From positions 78,794-142,793 of the forward strand of contig JAQGBZ010000158.1 of NCBI GenBank assembly GCA_034687125.1: DNA of 64,000 nucleotides. Reading direction: 5' to 3'. Origin of the DNA: Neelides folsomi. Its lineage: Eukaryota; Arthropoda; Collembola; Neelipleona; Neelidae. The notes below the pieces were generated by a model. That model made no database searches, had not been told where the DNA came from, and was given only the letters and a program-made list of their open reading frames with translations. The translations under genes were made by a program, and so were the position numbers. This document shows positions 1-12,268 of the stretch, in pieces (the first letter of the stretch is position 1; each line of letters opens with the position of its first letter).

Positions 1-50
1 TATTATAAAAATATTCATAAAATTAATTTCATGTTGCATAATACATTTAG

Positions 51-1347
<1,297 letters not shown>

Positions 1348-3130
1348 CTCAATTTAATTTATTTTTATAATTTGGATTGTCTTAGATTTAAATTAAATAA
1401 GTGATAAATTAGTTTTATTATCATTGGTTTTGTATATATTGATTTAAATAATAGCTAGCTATTTTGTTAATTTTCAACGTTTACACAATTCAAATTTAAT
1501 CTTCACTTGTAAATGATTTATGGATAAATTAATGATTTGAATGAAAAAATATTTTTGCTTAAAACTTAAACTATTGGGAATTCTCATTTATATCATTTAT
1601 TAATGTATTATCACTGATAATTTATCAATTATTAGTATTCGGCATCTGTTTATAATAAAATTTTTGAAATAGTAATTAAATGATTACAGAATTACCTACA
1701 TATTATACAATGAATGATATATAATAATTGCTTAGTACATAAAATTATTAAAACAAGACTATTAGTTCTTCTTAAATGATTTTACCAATTTTTAATCAAT
1801 TTTCAAAATCAAATTTGCTTAGAATTGAAATATTGTCAACTGTACTTCCAAGATTATTTGAATACAAAGAAATGCCAAATAATTCCCAATCTGAGCGAAT
1901 TAATTGTTCGAATGAAATTCACTTAATTTGAAAACCAAAGTTTGATTCACTGGTGAATGCTAACATGAATGTTCTGTATATGGTATGGCTTTGTCGTTTT
2001 AGTAATAATACATCTCAGCGCCCAAAAAGAAGGCGCACTCAAAATAACAACACCCCAATAATTAAAGGATATTCAAACCAATAAGAATAGAATTTACTAC
2101 ATGATCACCCATTTTATTGTCATTAATTTAAAATTGTCTATAATGAAATTTCATATGTATAACAAATTAACAATATCAGATAGAGTGCCAACTTTACTGG
2201 CTTTGTATATATTTCATCTTTACATAAAAGCTTTTTTAGTTATCTAAATCTGATAAATAGAAAAAGATTTAATATATCTTATGATAATACCTTCAAATTA
2301 ATAGTTATATTTTTATTTTTATTTCAATTTAAATTGTTTCTATTCACTGTTTTGGTGATTTGGCACGGTGAATATTAATTTTGCTTTGCAATCTGCATAA
2401 GAAGTAAGCAAATTCATTCCATTTCTCGTAATTCTCTTGTTCGTAAATTTACCTTGTAAGCCTTTACATTCACACAAATAATAATATAATGATCATTTGG
2501 AATAATTATTGGTTTAAGATGGGTTAGGTAAAAACAAAAATATTTGATATACGAATGAATGTACGTGATCCTTGCTGTAATCCTAACCTAACCTAATCTA
2601 ACAAGCCATCTGGATAAACATGACTTTGGAGTGTGGGAAATTTGAAATATTAGCTCGAACGTAAAAGGAAGGCATCCTCTTATTTGAGCGGTATTGCAAG
2701 ATGGTGTTAGTTATTGAAAAAATCCGGTAGGCGAAGGTAAAAGGAAACGTAAAAGGAAAATACCGAATATGCCTATTATTATATTAATATTATGATTTTC
2801 ATTATATTAAGATTAAGGTAAAATTTTTTTGTTGATTTCACAACTAACAATATTTGACAAAAAATGTTTAATGTAAATCAAGTACTTGTTAGTAAAATAT
2901 TTTTTATTAATTGTATGAAGGATACAGTGCATGTAATACAGTAGGTATTTTATTTAATTATCTATAACATAATTTGCCTATAATATGCATAATAGATATA
3001 ACAATTAATGTATATATTTTTTATTAATGATATGAAGGATACTTTACATGTATATGTATTTAATTTAATTAGATTAATTAAGTAATATGCCTATTATATA
3101 CATAGATATAAATTTTTAAAGTTATAACAA
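1348..3130. other. Intergenic, AT-rich, no gene seen
   Basis: Spacer between the tail of the GH31 gene and the tail of the first IR gene, which converge on it. It is AT-rich and holds a short CCTAACCTAACCTAATCTAAC tract near 2582. I find no convincing open frame or RNA gene. Confidence 0.6.
2582..2602 (-). repeat. Short interstitial TTAGG-type telomeric tract
   Basis: About four units of CCTAA, one imperfect. It reads TTAGG on the minus strand, opposite in orientation to the tract at 12250. TTAGG is the usual arthropod telomere unit. Confidence 0.6.
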
Positions 3131-5518
3131 TTAATATTTTGTTCTTTTGATTAATTTTATAAATGTAACTCTCACTAAATCAAATTGATTTTTTCTGAGC
3201 TTAAACTCCATAATAAGTTTTTTCTGAGCAAAAATAATTTTAGGCGAATAATAACACAATAAAATTTCAATTGATATAATCAAACTCGCAAATGTACATA
3301 TATAAAAAGTTATGATTAAAAAAGGGAATATTTTTTTTACATTTAATTTCTTCGGGTTATATTCAAATTTGGGTTTGTAGAGGCTTTTGAAAGTATTTAT
3401 TTGATCATAATATTGCCGATTCCATTTTCGAGTTTTCATACGTTGGTCATCCCCCATGTAATTCCATGCCAAAATACTTTTATGTCCTTCTTCCCACATT
3501 TTAAGAATTCCACTTTCTAAAATTCTTAAAAATATATTTTCATAATTTTCCATCAAATTAGTAGGGGGCATAATAAGATTAAAATTTTTTTTGGAATATT
3601 TGCTCTCAGTTTCTCTTTGTTTTACAATGTAATATTTATCAGGATAATTATATTCAATATATTTTTCAAACTTTGTTATAATATTAAAAGTATCCAATAT
3701 GTAAAACATTTTTTCCAGATTTATTTTTCCTTTATTGGTAACAATAGATTTCCTTGATTTAATACGCGATAAAGTTTCATAAATATCTCCATGAGTAATA
3801 TGAATAAATCTTTTCAAATTTTCATTTACTAAATTACTTTTAACTGACGTATTATCATTAATAAAATTATTAATGAACACTGAATTGTGCAATTTAAAAT
3901 AAAATTCGTAACTGATATTTTGATCGTTGTAATTCATTTTTTGTAATTCTACAAAATTATAAGGAGAAATTGAAGAACTCGTAGTTAATATAACAATACT
4001 TGATTCATATAAAGCCAATTGTTCAAATGTTTGAAACATATTAGGCAAGGGATCAGAAATAATTAATAAAAATAATATTCCTTTGTAAGCAGAACTCAAA
4101 ACAAATCCCATTAATAAAAAAAAAATTGAAATAAAAACTATTTTTAAATTTATTGACGGAATATTTGATATTATGGAATGACCTTGTTCTAAAAAAATTG
4201 TCAATACAGAAAATAGGTAATTTAATATTTGAAATTTTGAATCATAATATTTAAACAATAGTGTAACAAAAATTAGTAAAATGATAATTAAGATCATTAA
4301 ACACCAAACTGGAATTTGAAAAGGAAGAAAAATAATTGAATAAACGTGGATTGACTTTTTATCAATAAATTTAATAAATGTAAATTGTTCATTATCACTG
4401 AAGAAAATGCCATACATAGGATGATATAATTGATTTCTTTTTGAATTTAGGTAAATGGAATGTTTTTCTATTGATTCAGTGTCAAGACCGCCCAAATGAT
4501 AATTAATGGCCTTTATATTTAAAGAACTTACACGTTGCACAGTAAAATTTAATTTAATTGCTGCTGTAATTAACAAACAATTATAATGATAAATGCGATG
4601 GGGAAATATCCCCAACATATGACATCCTGGATAATATTCTTTTACAACGTAATCAAACGATTTAACATATAAATAACCAGTGTCGTATAAAATGGATCTT
4701 TCAAAATCGTTTAAGTAAATTTTATTTGAAATATCTCGGATATTTAAATTTTTGTCACTTTCTTCAATTATTTTAAGATTATCAATAAAATGACGAAATA
4801 TAATCCTATAATTATTTGTAGCGTCATTTGATAAATATTTCATAAATTGATTTAAAATCATTATCTGGGAGGGAATTTCATCGCTCGATGAATGTGCATA
4901 AAATAAATAAATATTAGCAGGAAAATTAAAACTGTTAAATAGCATATATAAATTCCATTCTTTTTTGATTTCGTTCATATGATGAATTAAATCGTCAGTT
5001 TCCCTTAACTTTTTAATATTTCCTGAAAATGCTAAAATAATAAAAGTTAATTTTGTTGAGCGAACAAATAATTTAATGTCAGTTACCAACTTCAAAAAAT
5101 TTAGAAATTGAAAATCATTTCTCAAGATTTGATTTGATATTAATATAAGTACTTTACAAATTTGATATTTTTTTGGAATAAATAACCTTTCAATGGCTCC
5201 ATCAATATTTTGTTGAAAAGTTGTGTTTAATTTTGGAATTTTATTTGATTGAATTGTAATTGCCGATTGAAGGTAATTTGAATAAAATAAAACGTATTTG
5301 TGTAATAAATCTATTTCTTCATTTGAGGAATTTAAATTAGTTAAATTTTTTATCAAATGTATTTCACATTGGCTCATTGATGCCAAATATTTTGATGTAT
5401 TTTTGAATTGATTTTCAACATAATTAACAAATTTAATAGCAAATCCAAAATCTTGGACAAAAATTATTAGTACGAAAAATGAATATAAAATGTTTTGGAA
5501 CGAATATTTTAAATACAT
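3131..5518 (-). CDS. Divergent ionotropic receptor (IR), intronless
   Basis: Single-exon protein of 795 residues with the architecture of variant ionotropic glutamate receptors (IRs), ligand-gated cation channels used by arthropods for taste and smell. A hydrophobic leader (residues about 8-28) precedes a long extracellular N-terminal region. The first channel helix is at about 401-423 (VWCLMILIIILLIFVTLLF). The pore loop contains LEQGHS (about 442-447), a second helix follows at about 458-480, and SAYKGILFLLI, the IR form of the post-M3 segment, comes next. The last helix is near 735-760, followed by a short cytoplasmic tail. I do not see the Arg/Thr/Asp triad that binds glutamate, as is usual for divergent IRs, so the ligand is unknown. 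It is homologous to the next IR (9000-11113): both share a Cys-x-Ile motif near the N-terminus and ICKV/FCKA followed by a matching hydrophobic strand. The stop is at 3131-3133. Confidence 0.85.
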   Translation of the reverse strand: MYLKYSFQNILYSFFVLIIFVQDFGFAIKFVNYVENQFKNTSKYLASMSQCEIHLIKNLTNLNSSNEEIDLLHKYVLFYSNYLQSAITIQSNKIPKLNTTFQQNIDGAIERLFIPKKYQICKVLILISNQILRNDFQFLNFLKLVTDIKLFVRSTKLTFIILAFSGNIKKLRETDDLIHHMNEIKKEWNLYMLFNSFNFPANIYLFYAHSSSDEIPSQIMILNQFMKYLSNDATNNYRIIFRHFIDNLKIIEESDKNLNIRDISNKIYLNDFERSILYDTGYLYVKSFDYVVKEYYPGCHMLGIFPHRIYHYNCLLITAAIKLNFTVQRVSSLNIKAINYHLGGLDTESIEKHSIYLNSKRNQLYHPMYGIFFSDNEQFTFIKFIDKKSIHVYSIIFLPFQIPVWCLMILIIILLIFVTLLFKYYDSKFQILNYLFSVLTIFLEQGHSIISNIPSINLKIVFISIFFLLMGFVLSSAYKGILFLLIISDPLPNMFQTFEQLALYESSIVILTTSSSISPYNFVELQKMNYNDQNISYEFYFKLHNSVFINNFINDNTSVKSNLVNENLKRFIHITHGDIYETLSRIKSRKSIVTNKGKINLEKMFYILDTFNIITKFEKYIEYNYPDKYYIVKQRETESKYSKKNFNLIMPPTNLMENYENIFLRILESGILKMWEEGHKSILAWNYMGDDQRMKTRKWNRQYYDQINTFKSLYKPKFEYNPKKLNVKKIFPFLIITFYICTFASLIISIEILLCYYSPKIIFAQKKLIMEFKLRKNQFDLVRVTFIKLIKRTKY

Positions 5519-7622
5519 TTTCTATATAAAATGAACTAATGTTGACATTTCGAACTAAAATTATATTTGAGAATTTCAAAATATTTTTCAGTTATTTATT
5601 TTAACTGATCTATCCTGAAAGATACTAACTTTATAACTATGTAAATAAAATGTATTGATTAATTGTGGAAACGTTCGTGATATCGTTATCATCATGTTTG
5701 GCATATGTTTCTATTTAAACCGAAAAAAGAGAAAAAAATTGAAAGAAATGTTTTCATTTAGTAAAAATATGGAAAGATATACATAACCCCACCTATAATG
5801 AAAAATTAAACTTTTAGTATGATATTAGGAGTAATCTATATTTTTAGTATAGTCTCAATAAATTAGTTAAAAAATAAAATAAAAAATTTAAATTAATTCA
5901 GAAAGTAAGAAAATATTAAACTTGCGACGTATAAATATCAATGAAGATTCATAACATTAGTATGCGAGATAGTACTATTATATACGTACTAATATATATA
6001 TAATCGTGTTCACATTATTGGGAATATGTACATTTGGGAACCGACTACTCAGAATATTCATTATTGGGAATTGAGACAATTAGGAATATAATTATTGGGA
6101 ATATTATTAGCAAAGGTGTTATTTTTCGTTTATAGTTAAATACAGGTCTAAACTAAAGGTAACAAAAACAATCTTCCGTTTCATTAAAAATTGAATCATT
6201 GCAGGATAGACTAAAATCACATGTTAGTGATTTCTGATTTACAAAAAGAAAAGTTGATGATTATATTCGCGCAGTTTCTTATAATCTTTTGAAATAATTG
6301 TTGATCTTATAATTTATTATTATAATTTATAATTGAATAACAACCATTTGTAATAAGATAATTATTTTAAAAGGAAACAAATTGAAAAGAATACTTACAA
6401 TAACTGGTTTAACTTAGAAACATTTTGAAATATTTCCTTATTTTTCTCTTTTCTCAGAAACTTTCTATATCCAACCCTGGTGAACATTTGCGTTTAATTA
6501 ATTTCTTAAATTGATGAGATTCATTGGTGGATCGTGTAATTATATTAGTGGTTTCTTTCATATTAATAAATAATTAAAATATTTTACCTTTATAAATTTA
6601 AATTCATTCTATGATATTTGTTTAATCGAATCAATACATGTAAATTATGCATGGAGATACGAAAACTTAAAATATCGGTAATGTTGTAGAAAAATCAATC
6701 TCATTTAAATTTATTCCGATATTTTTGTTCATTAATTTACATAATTCGTTAATGTTTGTTGCTTAATATATCAGGGGGCTTATATATGCTTCCATGTTAA
6801 CGATAACACATGTTAAATCTAACACAAATTTTAACACGCAATTTATCTGTGTTAACTATTGTATTAATATGTACTTCCCTATGCTAACTAAAATGCCAGT
6901 ATTTTTTTCCAATTATTAAATGCAACTGATATATTATCATGTTAATTGTTGTTAAGATGACTTCAATAACATGGCATTTTAATTATATTTATTGTTTTGA
7001 AAAAAATACAATCATTTTATTTGAGAAAATGAGAAATAATTTTAAGAGAAGGCAGCTGAATGGAGGAAGGAGGGAGATGCGTCAGTAGGCAAGGATCATT
7101 ACCGGATTGCTCCAATCAACCATCCGGCTCATTAATTGAATACATCGTAAATTACTAGTGCTTAATAGATATTTCTTATGATCACTTTGCATCTTAATCT
7201 CCTTTTATTCAGAGGGTTGTTCCTGGCAAAGTCAGGCATCGCATCCGAAGTTTTTAATCCGGAAAAGTCTTGTCCAGTAGATGATTTAACATTATATGTT
7301 GTTTCAAGTCATAGAATTAAACTTTTTATAAACAGATGTGCTTTCAGAGTTTTATACTTTTGTTTGATTTAAATAATATATGAATCAAATCAGTTTTATT
7401 AACAAGAATAAAATTAAGTTTGTATATTTATATATTATTGTTAACTTGAGAATCTAACAATCGGCCCGATTGACTTGACACTATATAATATTCAATTCTT
7501 TGAACACTCGAAGAAAGTCTTAGAATCTATAGATCCGATCTATAGATATCTATAGATTGGAAAAAGCACAAATTTATTTATAAACTAAGATTTCATTTAA
7601 AAAAAACACTAAAAAATTAATT
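5519..7622. other. Intergenic, AT-rich, minor repeats
   Basis: No supported gene. ATTATTGGGAAT recurs near 6013, 6060 and 6090. A segment at about 6790-6980 has several GTTAAC/TGTTAA words and CCATGTTA-like ends in inverted orientation, which might be a decayed small element. A short open frame at 7178-7372 starts with a hydrophobic stretch and contains SCPVDDLTLYV. That faintly resembles the nord exon 3 segment PCSELSLYV, but it lies on the wrong side of the nord exon copy and is not called. Confidence 0.4.
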
Positions 7623-7961
7623 CAATTCTTAACTCTTTATTATCTTTTTAGATGGCGAACTGAAAATGGCGAAATTTTAAAAAATTTCCGCACACAAAGA
7701 ATGGCAAGTTACGGCGAAGAATTTTGCCGAAGGGGAATTTATTCAGTTGAAGTTCGGTCATTGTATTCCGATTCGTATGTTCATCTCTTCGGAACCACTG
7801 AAAAAGACGTGCAGAATTTCAAAGGAGTTCAAAGTCATTTTTTTGAAGGAGAACGCGGGCGGAGAATTTCCGTCCGTCGACTCAACGGTCAAAGGTTGAG
7901 GGTCAGATGGGAGGGAAGTTCGGTCGACCCGCAGCACAAGGAATTTTGCATCGTTGTAAAT
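7623..7961 (+). pseudogene. Inverted partial copy of nord/NDNF exon 2
   Basis: Near-identical copy, in opposite orientation, of 15379-15724 of the minus-strand nord/NDNF gene. It includes the end of the preceding intron (TTATCTTTTTAG) and the first half of exon 2, so it is a genomic and not a reverse-transcribed copy. Lengths are 339 versus 346 bp. The difference is one 7-bp deletion just after the splice acceptor, in the GGCGGGAATGAAACT stretch, which throws the spliced frame into a stop. I count about four substitutions, three of which change residues (Gly to Glu, Tyr to Phe, Ser to Asn). Downstream of the deletion the frame is open from an ATG at 7701 and runs past the breakpoint into unrelated sequence to 8015. 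Recent duplication is inferred from the near identity. Confidence 0.9.
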
Positions 7962-8054
7962 CGTTTACCAAACGAGTTATCGTCGACAATCCTGATGGCG
8001 TTAGCTTCAAATTAACTGGACAAAAACTAACTAACTTGGCAAAAATTCAGGATG
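7962..8054 (+). other. Unidentified exon-like segment after the duplication breakpoint
   Basis: Immediately after the nord-derived copy, one frame reads as protein-like sequence (KRVIVDNPDGVSFKLTGQKL, continuing TNLAKIQDENW) and ends at a fair donor, GTAATT. It may be an exon fragment of another gene joined at the breakpoint. I do not recognise the family. It could also be chance. Confidence 0.25.
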
Positions 8055-8104
8055 AGAATTGGGTAATTTTTATTCTAAAAATTCTTAAATACTTTACAAA
8101 ATAA

Positions 8105-8999
8105 ATTATATATTTTAAAATTATGGTAATTTCCTTTTATTGTATAACCAATGGTTTTTAATGGCCAATAAAAATTACATTTTGCTAAATTATTCTCATA
8201 AGCAAAACAGAAAACCATACAATTCTTAAAAATTTATTACAGCATAAAATATTACACATTGTGCAGTATAATTTACATTTTGCCAGACATCATAAAAATA
8301 TTTTTTTAAGAATAAATAAATATCTCTGAAAATCATTCTATAATTCTAAATGTTTTATTAAATATCTTGGTATTAAAATGCAAAAGGAAATTTAAAGAAA
8401 ACAGCAATTATATATTTTTAATAATTTTTAATTATATTAAAATCGATTATTTACTAAGAAAATTATAGTGAATATTGAATATTATAGTGAATAACAGAGT
8501 AAATAATTAAATGTTATTTACATCTTTAATATTAACTAATATTAAATAAATGACAAAAATTTTAATTGGTAAATACTGGCTTGAGATTTTATTTGATGCT
8601 TAAAGTTTAAACATTTTATAAAATTTTTTAAATTGATTTTCTTATACTTAAATTGTAAATTACATTATGTATTACAAAATAATTAACATAAATTATCACA
8701 ATATACTAGAGATAGCAAAATATCTAGTACTATATACAAAATAAAGAAGAACCTACATTAATAATTGTTTACTTAATAAATAATTTATATTTAATTTAAA
8801 AAATTGTTATATGTATGTTATTATAATGTAATACTTTTAATATACCTATTGTAAACACAATACAGATAAGAATCAAGATAAATAAGGAAATAAAAACATT
8901 AACATAATGTTTTTCATAAATAAAAATGGTCAACAGTGTATACTTCAAAGAGTGAATTTAATCATAATTTAAAAGTTAATAAGATTAATGAATTAGTGC
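8105..8999. other. Intergenic, very AT-rich, nothing recognised
   Basis: Downstream flank of the second IR gene (transcribed leftwards). Only AT-rich sequence with no open frame or repeat of note. Confidence 0.5.
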
Positions 9000-11113
9000 C
9001 TAATAAATTGTAAGTTCTATTGTGAAGAAAAGGCAGGATATTATAATGAAAAATGAAATGATGCAAAATAAAGGTAAAAATATTCTAAAATTGAGTGATT
9101 TTTTAATTATAGATTTTGAACTTGGCAATACAATTTTATTAAAACTCCCATCAGGATTTTGTAAATATTTATATGGAATTGTTTCATGGGGTAAATAAAA
9201 ATTATTTATACTCTTAGTTAGAAATTTAAGCATATGGAAATAAGATTTTCGGAGATTTTTTATTCCGAGATATTTAAAGTGATATTTCCATATATCAAAA
9301 ACACCACTTTCAAAAACATTGCGTAAATTTTGTATAAATATCTGTTCTGCAATATTTATGTATATAATCCATACAGATTTTTTCGATGATATATATGATT
9401 CAAATTGTTTTAATCTTGTAACAAATAAATCATTTGAGAATAATGTAAGTAATGATTCAATTCGGTCCAGTGTAGTACTATCGTCGATAAAAACAATTCT
9501 TTCTCCAATTGGTTTTTTCTCTATTAACTCTCTATTATTTATTATATAAATTTTATTTCTTAAATTATAAATAATATTCCTTATTGATTCATCAATATTT
9601 GGAAATGTAGAGGTAATTAAAAAGTCCTTTACAAAAATTATATCTTTATCAATTTTAATTAATTTATTTTGTATAATATCAAGACTTTTCATGTTCATTG
9701 AATAGAAATAAGGATTGGTGAAATTAATGATATTTTGAAAGTCATTATAGAATAAAAATATAGTATAAAAATTGAAATTACTTTTTGATAGTGATTCAAA
9801 TGTTCGTGGAATTATTGGGGGTTTTTCAATTGAAATAATTGAATAAATATTTCCTTTATACGCATTTGTAATTACTAAAAAAATAAAAATCCAAATTGGT
9901 ATTAAAATTATCAACCACTTGTGGTTTTCTTTATTTAGAATTTCAGAAGGAAATGAGCCCTTTTCAATTATATACAGAAAGAGAAATTTTGAAATTTTGA
10001 ATGTTAAATGCCTCTCAAATAATTGAAGGTCCAATAAAATATAAATAAATATAATTGATGAAATTGTAAATAAAATTGTTATCACCCATAAGAAAGAATT
10101 AAAGGGTTTCCAATATGCAAACCAATCTAAGGATCCCTTTTCAGTAACTAACAAATATGAAATCCCATATTCGAATGATCCACATCCAAATGTCATGCTG
10201 AATTCATCATTCTCGTATGAAATTTGACTTTCATAAGTTGATGTGGAAGAAAAATGTATTGCAGGAGAATTTTCATAATTATATTCGCAAATTGAAAAAT
10301 TAAATTTTTCATTTAATTCTTGCATAAAGCACATTTCTAATTTATTACCCATTAAATAACTTTTTCTACACATTTTATTTACTTCTGGTGTAGAACAATA
10401 ACTATTCATATTAATTATCATAATTTTTTTCCATCGAGTTAATAAATTTTTCAAAATCCAGATATTTTTATATGATTTCTTGTTATTTAACCCAAATTCA
10501 TAAAAAATTGCTTTATAAAAAACCAATTCATATGAAAGATCTATATAAATTAATGAAAGTGAGTTTTTACTCAACAAGAAATATCTAGAATTTGTATTGT
10601 ACTTATTAATGTTGCTTAAATAAATGGATTTAAAATAATCCATTGCTTTCGAATTTAACTCTGAAACTACAAATATTGTAAATGTTGGCTTAATTTCGAT
10701 AATTTTTATATAGGCAAAGAAATTGTCCTTTAATTGTGATATTTTCTTTTTTATTTGGGATTCTTGAATGGATTTTGTAAAAGGTATAACTTAGCTTTAC
10801 AAAATAATCTTTTTGTTTTATAATAATTTAAAAAGTAATTTGTCTTGCCAATTTTTCTTTCTACCGCCATTACTTTATAGGTATTTAAAGAAATTGTAGC
10901 ATTTAGAAAAGTGAATTTTAAAACATATGAAGAAAGTTGTTTATTGGGGAAAATATAGATAAAATCAATATGACACTTACTTAATGCAAATAATTCAATT
11001 GAAATTTCATTTGAATCAAAATTTACCAAAAGTTCTAATTTAGGTATTGAACTAGTTAAGTTAAATACTATGAAAGCAATTATTATTCTTTTAAATAAAA
11101 TCATTGTTTTCAA
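9000..11113 (-). CDS. Divergent ionotropic receptor (IR) with one frameshift
   Basis: Second IR-type receptor. It starts at ATG 11113 with a hydrophobic leader (MILFKRIIIAFIVFNLTSS) and reads in one frame to about 10754. The homology then continues in another frame, open from 10790 down to the stop at 9000. The switch must lie within 10754-10790, near a CCTTTTACAAAA run. Alignment to the 3131-5518 receptor crosses this point smoothly: FCKAKLYLL in frame 1 is followed by TFTIFVVSELNSKA in frame 2, matching ICKVLILIS followed by LTFIILAF. The channel part has a first helix around LWVITILFTISSIIFIYILL, a pore loop with IEKGS, a second helix IILIPIWIFIFLVITNAYKG and a final helix ending in a tail of only a few residues. 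Apart from the shift the frame is clean, so this is a freshly broken gene or a sequencing error. Confidence 0.75.
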
Positions 11114-11871
11114 ATCTTAATTTTTTAATGATTTTACACCATTTAAAAAATTTTTTGAAGCAAATTCGTTTTCTTGACTGATTTTAAAATATTTTTAAAA
11201 TATTTTTTATTAAAAATCACTTGGGTACTATTTATTTGTCATTAAATACAATGCCGTATTAAAATGAATAGTGAATAGGTTTGCATTTTTTATCAACAAG
11301 GACAACCCTCATTTGTTTCTAAACTACAATGTTTAATTATTGATCTATAAGGACTAAATTAAAATATTTAAACCTACTTCTTTATTATAATTTAATATTG
11401 TCAACATAAATAATTCATAAAATGACTCGATAATTGAATTTCACACATAGGTATTTCCCAAACATGTTCAAATAAATAAATAAGTTATAAGCAATTTTTA
11501 TATCATTTGAACAATTTCGTATTTTTCGTAATTTGTATATTTACTTATGTATCTTATATATTTAGTAATAATAATTAGATGCATAATATGGTTAGTTTCC
11601 TGACATGAAACCCTTCCTGCCAAGAGATTTATGGATTTATTTTTTCCAACTGATTAAATTAAAAATGTAAAGAGAAATATTTCTAATTCTTAAAAAATCA
11701 TTTAATCAAAATTTAACTGAGGCAAAATATTTTTTACAAAATTTTACTCATTTGTATCGGTAATACATAATAAATAAATATATACAAGTGATGATAAAAA
11801 TGGGTATTATAAATATTAAAATCATAGGTATAGTTATAAGATCAAAACAATTTTAATCATATATATATCGC
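11114..11871. other. Upstream flank of the second IR gene, AT-rich
   Basis: No gene seen. It presumably contains the promoter of the minus-strand IR gene, but no clear core element can be assigned. Confidence 0.4.
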
Positions 11872-11931
11872 AAAAATCTGTATAGATTATATGCATAAAT
11901 ATTGCAGAACAGATATTTATACAAAATTTAC
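11872..11931 (+). pseudogene. 60-bp relic of the neighbouring IR coding sequence
   Basis: Sixty bases match 9323-9382 in inverted orientation with two mismatches; the source is the coding segment SVWIIYINIAEQIFIQNL of the second IR. One mismatch turns the Trp codon TGG into TAG. The relic ends exactly where the TTTACTCGAGTAAA palindrome island begins, and its last bases form part of that palindrome. Confidence 0.85.
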
Positions 11932-12119
11932 TCGAGTAAAACTGTGCATTGAACACTTTTACTCGAGTAAAACTGTGCATTGAACACTTAATCGAACACA
12001 CTTTTACCTACTACACCGGTGTGGTAGGTAAAAGTTTGTCCAAGTAAAAGTGAGGCGGCCACAGTTTTACTCGAGTAAAAGTGTGACCAAGCGAGTAAAA
12101 ATGTGGCCATTAATTTTTC
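11927..12119. repeat. Palindrome-rich repeat island
   Basis: TTTTACTCGAGTAAAA, a perfect palindrome, occurs at 11957-11972 and 12065-12080. A 14-bp core of it sits at 11927-11940, and a half site (GCGAGTAAAA) near 12091. The first two copies lie in a 30-bp direct repeat that includes TGTGCATTGAACACTT. Between them and the third copy, 12002-12033 is a near-perfect 32-bp palindrome centred on ACACCGGTGT. GGCCACA at about 12057 and TGTGGCC at about 12113 form an outer inverted pair. There is no coding capacity. This is compatible with a small non-autonomous transposon or a satellite seed. Confidence 0.75.
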
Positions 12120-12249
12120 TGAAAGTCACAACTCTTTGTAAAAAAACAAAATATTTTGGTCAAGGTCTAGGATACTGGTCTAAAAGGTCAATGGTTGTCC
12201 ATTTTTAAATAAAATATGATTTACGATAATTTATTTCATTTATTATATG

Positions 12250-12268
12250 TTAGGTTAGGTTAGGTTAG
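12250..12268 (+). repeat. Short interstitial TTAGG tract
   Basis: TTAGGTTAGGTTAGGTTAG, 3.8 perfect units of the arthropod telomere repeat, just left of the PRC1-like pseudogene. Confidence 0.75.

Noticed and set aside
7178-7372. Open frame with hydrophobic start and SCPVDDLTLYV, faintly like nord exon 3
   Set aside because: Similarity covers about 20 residues only and the position relative to the exon 2 copy is wrong for a co-duplicated exon 3.
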